From: JBGTBQ01 sp041749275
GTDB taxonomy: Bacteria; Acidobacteriota; Blastocatellia; Pyrinomonadales; Pyrinomonadaceae
Length of the DNA: 6,906 nt
Reading direction: 5' to 3'
NCBI GenBank assembly: GCA_041749275.1
Contig: JBGTBQ010000147.1
Location: 1 to 6,906 of the forward strand
In this document: in pieces, positions 5,935 through 6,906 of the stretch
Layout of the letters: every line of letters starts with the position of its first letter
Position numbering within the stretch: the stretch's first letter is position 1
Program-made: the position numbers and the translations under genes
Notes under the pieces: generated by a model
Databases searched by the model: none
Seen by the model: the letters and a program-made list of their open reading frames with translations, nothing else
Told to the model about the DNA's origin: nothing

Positions 5935-5977
5935 GCGGCGCGACTCTTCCGCTCGACTGGCGGAAGCATCGCGCCGC
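5935..5977 (+). promoter_or_regulatory. Strong two-part stem-loop in the bshC leader
   Basis: An outer 9-bp perfect stem, GCGGCGCGA (5935-5943) with TCGCGCCGC (5969-5977), encloses an inner 7-bp perfect stem, CTTCCGC (5946-5952) with GCGGAAG (5960-5966). A 2x2 internal loop separates them and the terminal loop has 7 bases. A competing stem, AAGAGT (5929-5934) with ACTCTT (5943-5948), would break it. There is no U-run after it, so a simple intrinsic terminator is unlikely. Confidence 0.6.
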
Positions 5978-5994
5978 TCGCGCCTCTTAATCGA

Positions 5995-6081
5995 ATGAAC
6001 TTATTGCGACCTCGACAGCAAAGAGCGCCGCGCCTATCGCCCTTGAACGAGCGCCGCACGGCGGGAGCACGAATCGCTTGA
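5995..6081 (+). CDS. Possible short leader ORF overlapping the bshC start
   Basis: A 28-codon ATG ORF (MNLLRPRQQRAPRLSPLNER...) rich in Arg and Pro. Its TGA (6079-6081) overlaps the proposed TTG start of bshC (6078-6080) as TTGA, an arrangement used for termination-reinitiation. No ribosome site precedes its ATG, the peptide resembles nothing I know, and chance is a real alternative. Weakly supported. Confidence 0.2.
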   Translation: MNLLRPRQQRAPRLSPLNERRTAGARIA

Positions 6082-6906
6082 GCACGACCGAGCCAGCCTG
6101 TCACGCCACGACGGAAGGCGCGGGCCTCCGCATCGAACTTTTGCCGTTCGCGCGCGTCCCACACCAGACGCGTCTCTTCCTCGATTATCTCGCGGACCCG
6201 ACCGCGCTTCGCTGCTTCTATCCGGAAGCCATCCCCCAACACCACGGCGAGTTGCCCGCGCGAACCGCACGCGTGCTCGCCGCTCATGTGGCCGACCGCG
6301 ACGCGCTCTGCGACGCCCTCGCGGATTTAAACGCCTCGTGGGGCGCGGGCGCGGAGACGCTCGATAACATCGAGCGCCTGCGCTCGCGGAATGCGGTCGC
6401 GGTCGTGTCGGGCCAGCAGGTCGGACTCTTTACGGGGCCGCTCTACACCGTCTACAAGGCGCTCTCGGCGGTGAAGCTCGCCGCGTGCCTGTCGCAACGC
6501 GGGACGGAGGCCGTGCCCGTCTTCTGGATGGCAACCGAGGATCACGATTGGCCGGAGGTGCGGCGGGCGGAAGTGATTGCCTGCGATGGGCGGCTCGCCG
6601 GGGTGGGGCTGGGCGATGCGTTGCACGCCGAAGGCCGGCCCGTGGGCGGCGTCTCGATAGACGCGACGATTGAAGACGCCATCAAACGTCTGATAGACCT
6701 CTTGCCGTCGAGCGAGTTCGTGCCCGACGTGGAGCAACTCCTGCGTGACTGCTATCAACCGGGCCGCGCGTTCGGCGCGGCGTTCGCGCACATGTTGACG
6801 GCTCTCGCCGGTCGCTATGGCCTCGTGCTGCTCGACCCGACGGACGCGCGCCTGAAGCGTCTCGCGGCGCCCGTCTACGCCGAGGCCGCGCGCCGCGCGC
6901 CGGAGA
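6078..6906 (+). CDS. bshC: Bacillithiol synthase BshC (cysteine-adding enzyme), N-terminal half
   Basis: Adds cysteine to glucosaminyl-malate in the last step of bacillithiol (low-molecular-weight thiol) synthesis, in the cytosol. About 276 codons are visible of a family length near 540; the rest lies beyond the window. Recognised by the N-terminal RIELLPFARVPHQTRLFLDYL, the signature SGQQVGLFTGPLYTVYKAL (S111 onward) and PVFWMATEDHDWPEV (E154, D155, H156, D157), which belong to the Rossmann-like core. Start: there is no ATG or GTG in frame between the stop at 5988 and the conserved N-terminus. The TTG at 6078 has GGGAG (6063-6067) at 10-base spacing and adds a 16-residue extension before the family's usual start. 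bshA and bshB are not in the window. Expression probably comes from the promoter at 5882-5911. Confidence 0.92.
   Translation, partial: MSTTEPACHATTEGAGLRIELLPFARVPHQTRLFLDYLADPTALRCFYPEAIPQHHGELPARTARVLAAHVADRDALCDALADLNASWGAGAETLDNIERLRSRNAVAVVSGQQVGLFTGPLYTVYKALSAVKLAACLSQRGTEAVPVFWMATEDHDWPEVRRAEVIACDGRLAGVGLGDALHAEGRPVGGVSIDATIEDAIKRLIDLLPSSEFVPDVEQLLRDCYQPGRAFGAAFAHMLTALAGRYGLVLLDPTDARLKRLAAPVYAEAARRAPE

Noticed and set aside
5935..5977. Simple rho-independent terminator in the bshC leader
   Set aside because: The stem is followed by TCGCGCCTCTT, not a U-tract.
5859..6287. 142-codon minus-strand ORF over the bshC leader and start
   Set aside because: Runs antisense to the conserved BshC N-terminus and through the promoter and hairpin; no domain and no ribosome site seen.
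6327..6791. 154-codon minus-strand ORF
   Set aside because: Antisense shadow of the well-supported bshC reading frame.

Overview
The window looks like chromosomal DNA of a moderately GC-rich bacterium, most likely an Acidobacteriota member of the Blastocatellia type. This is an inference. It rests on a bacillithiol gene (bshC), a large soluble PAS/GAF hybrid kinase, a subtilase precursor, an ISKra4-type insertion sequence and GC-rich palindromic repeats. No rRNA or other marker is present to settle it.

Layout, left to right. Positions 1-250 (minus): the 5' end of an exported subtilisin-like protease, cut by the window edge, whose only well-placed start is an ATC codon. Positions 251-555: AT-richer spacer with no convincing gene. 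Positions 556-759 (minus): a possible small lipoprotein. Positions 924-1031 (minus): the broken start of what looks like a GAF-type signalling gene, beginning 5 bases after the stop of the next gene. Positions 1037-3982 (minus): a 981-residue cytosolic hybrid histidine kinase (PAS-PAS-PAS-GAF-HisKA-HATPase-REC) with a good promoter at 4051-4079. Positions 4135-4332: a 198-bp MITE-like nested palindrome. Positions 4373-4433: two further palindromes. Positions 4431-5855: a complete ISKra4-family element with perfect 22-bp terminal inverted repeats and two ORFs joined by a canonical A AAA AAG slippery site. Positions 5882-6077: a promoter and a strongly structured leader. Positions 6078-6906 (plus): the first half of bshC, cut by the right edge.

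The kinase and bshC are divergently transcribed, and the roughly 2 kb between them is mostly mobile or palindromic DNA. The kinase was probably first in an operon whose second gene has been truncated. The IS carries two control features readable from sequence: a -1 frameshift site, and a stem that can hide the transposase start codon only in transcripts that enter from outside. The IS ends about 30 bp before the inferred bshC promoter and so may affect bshC expression.
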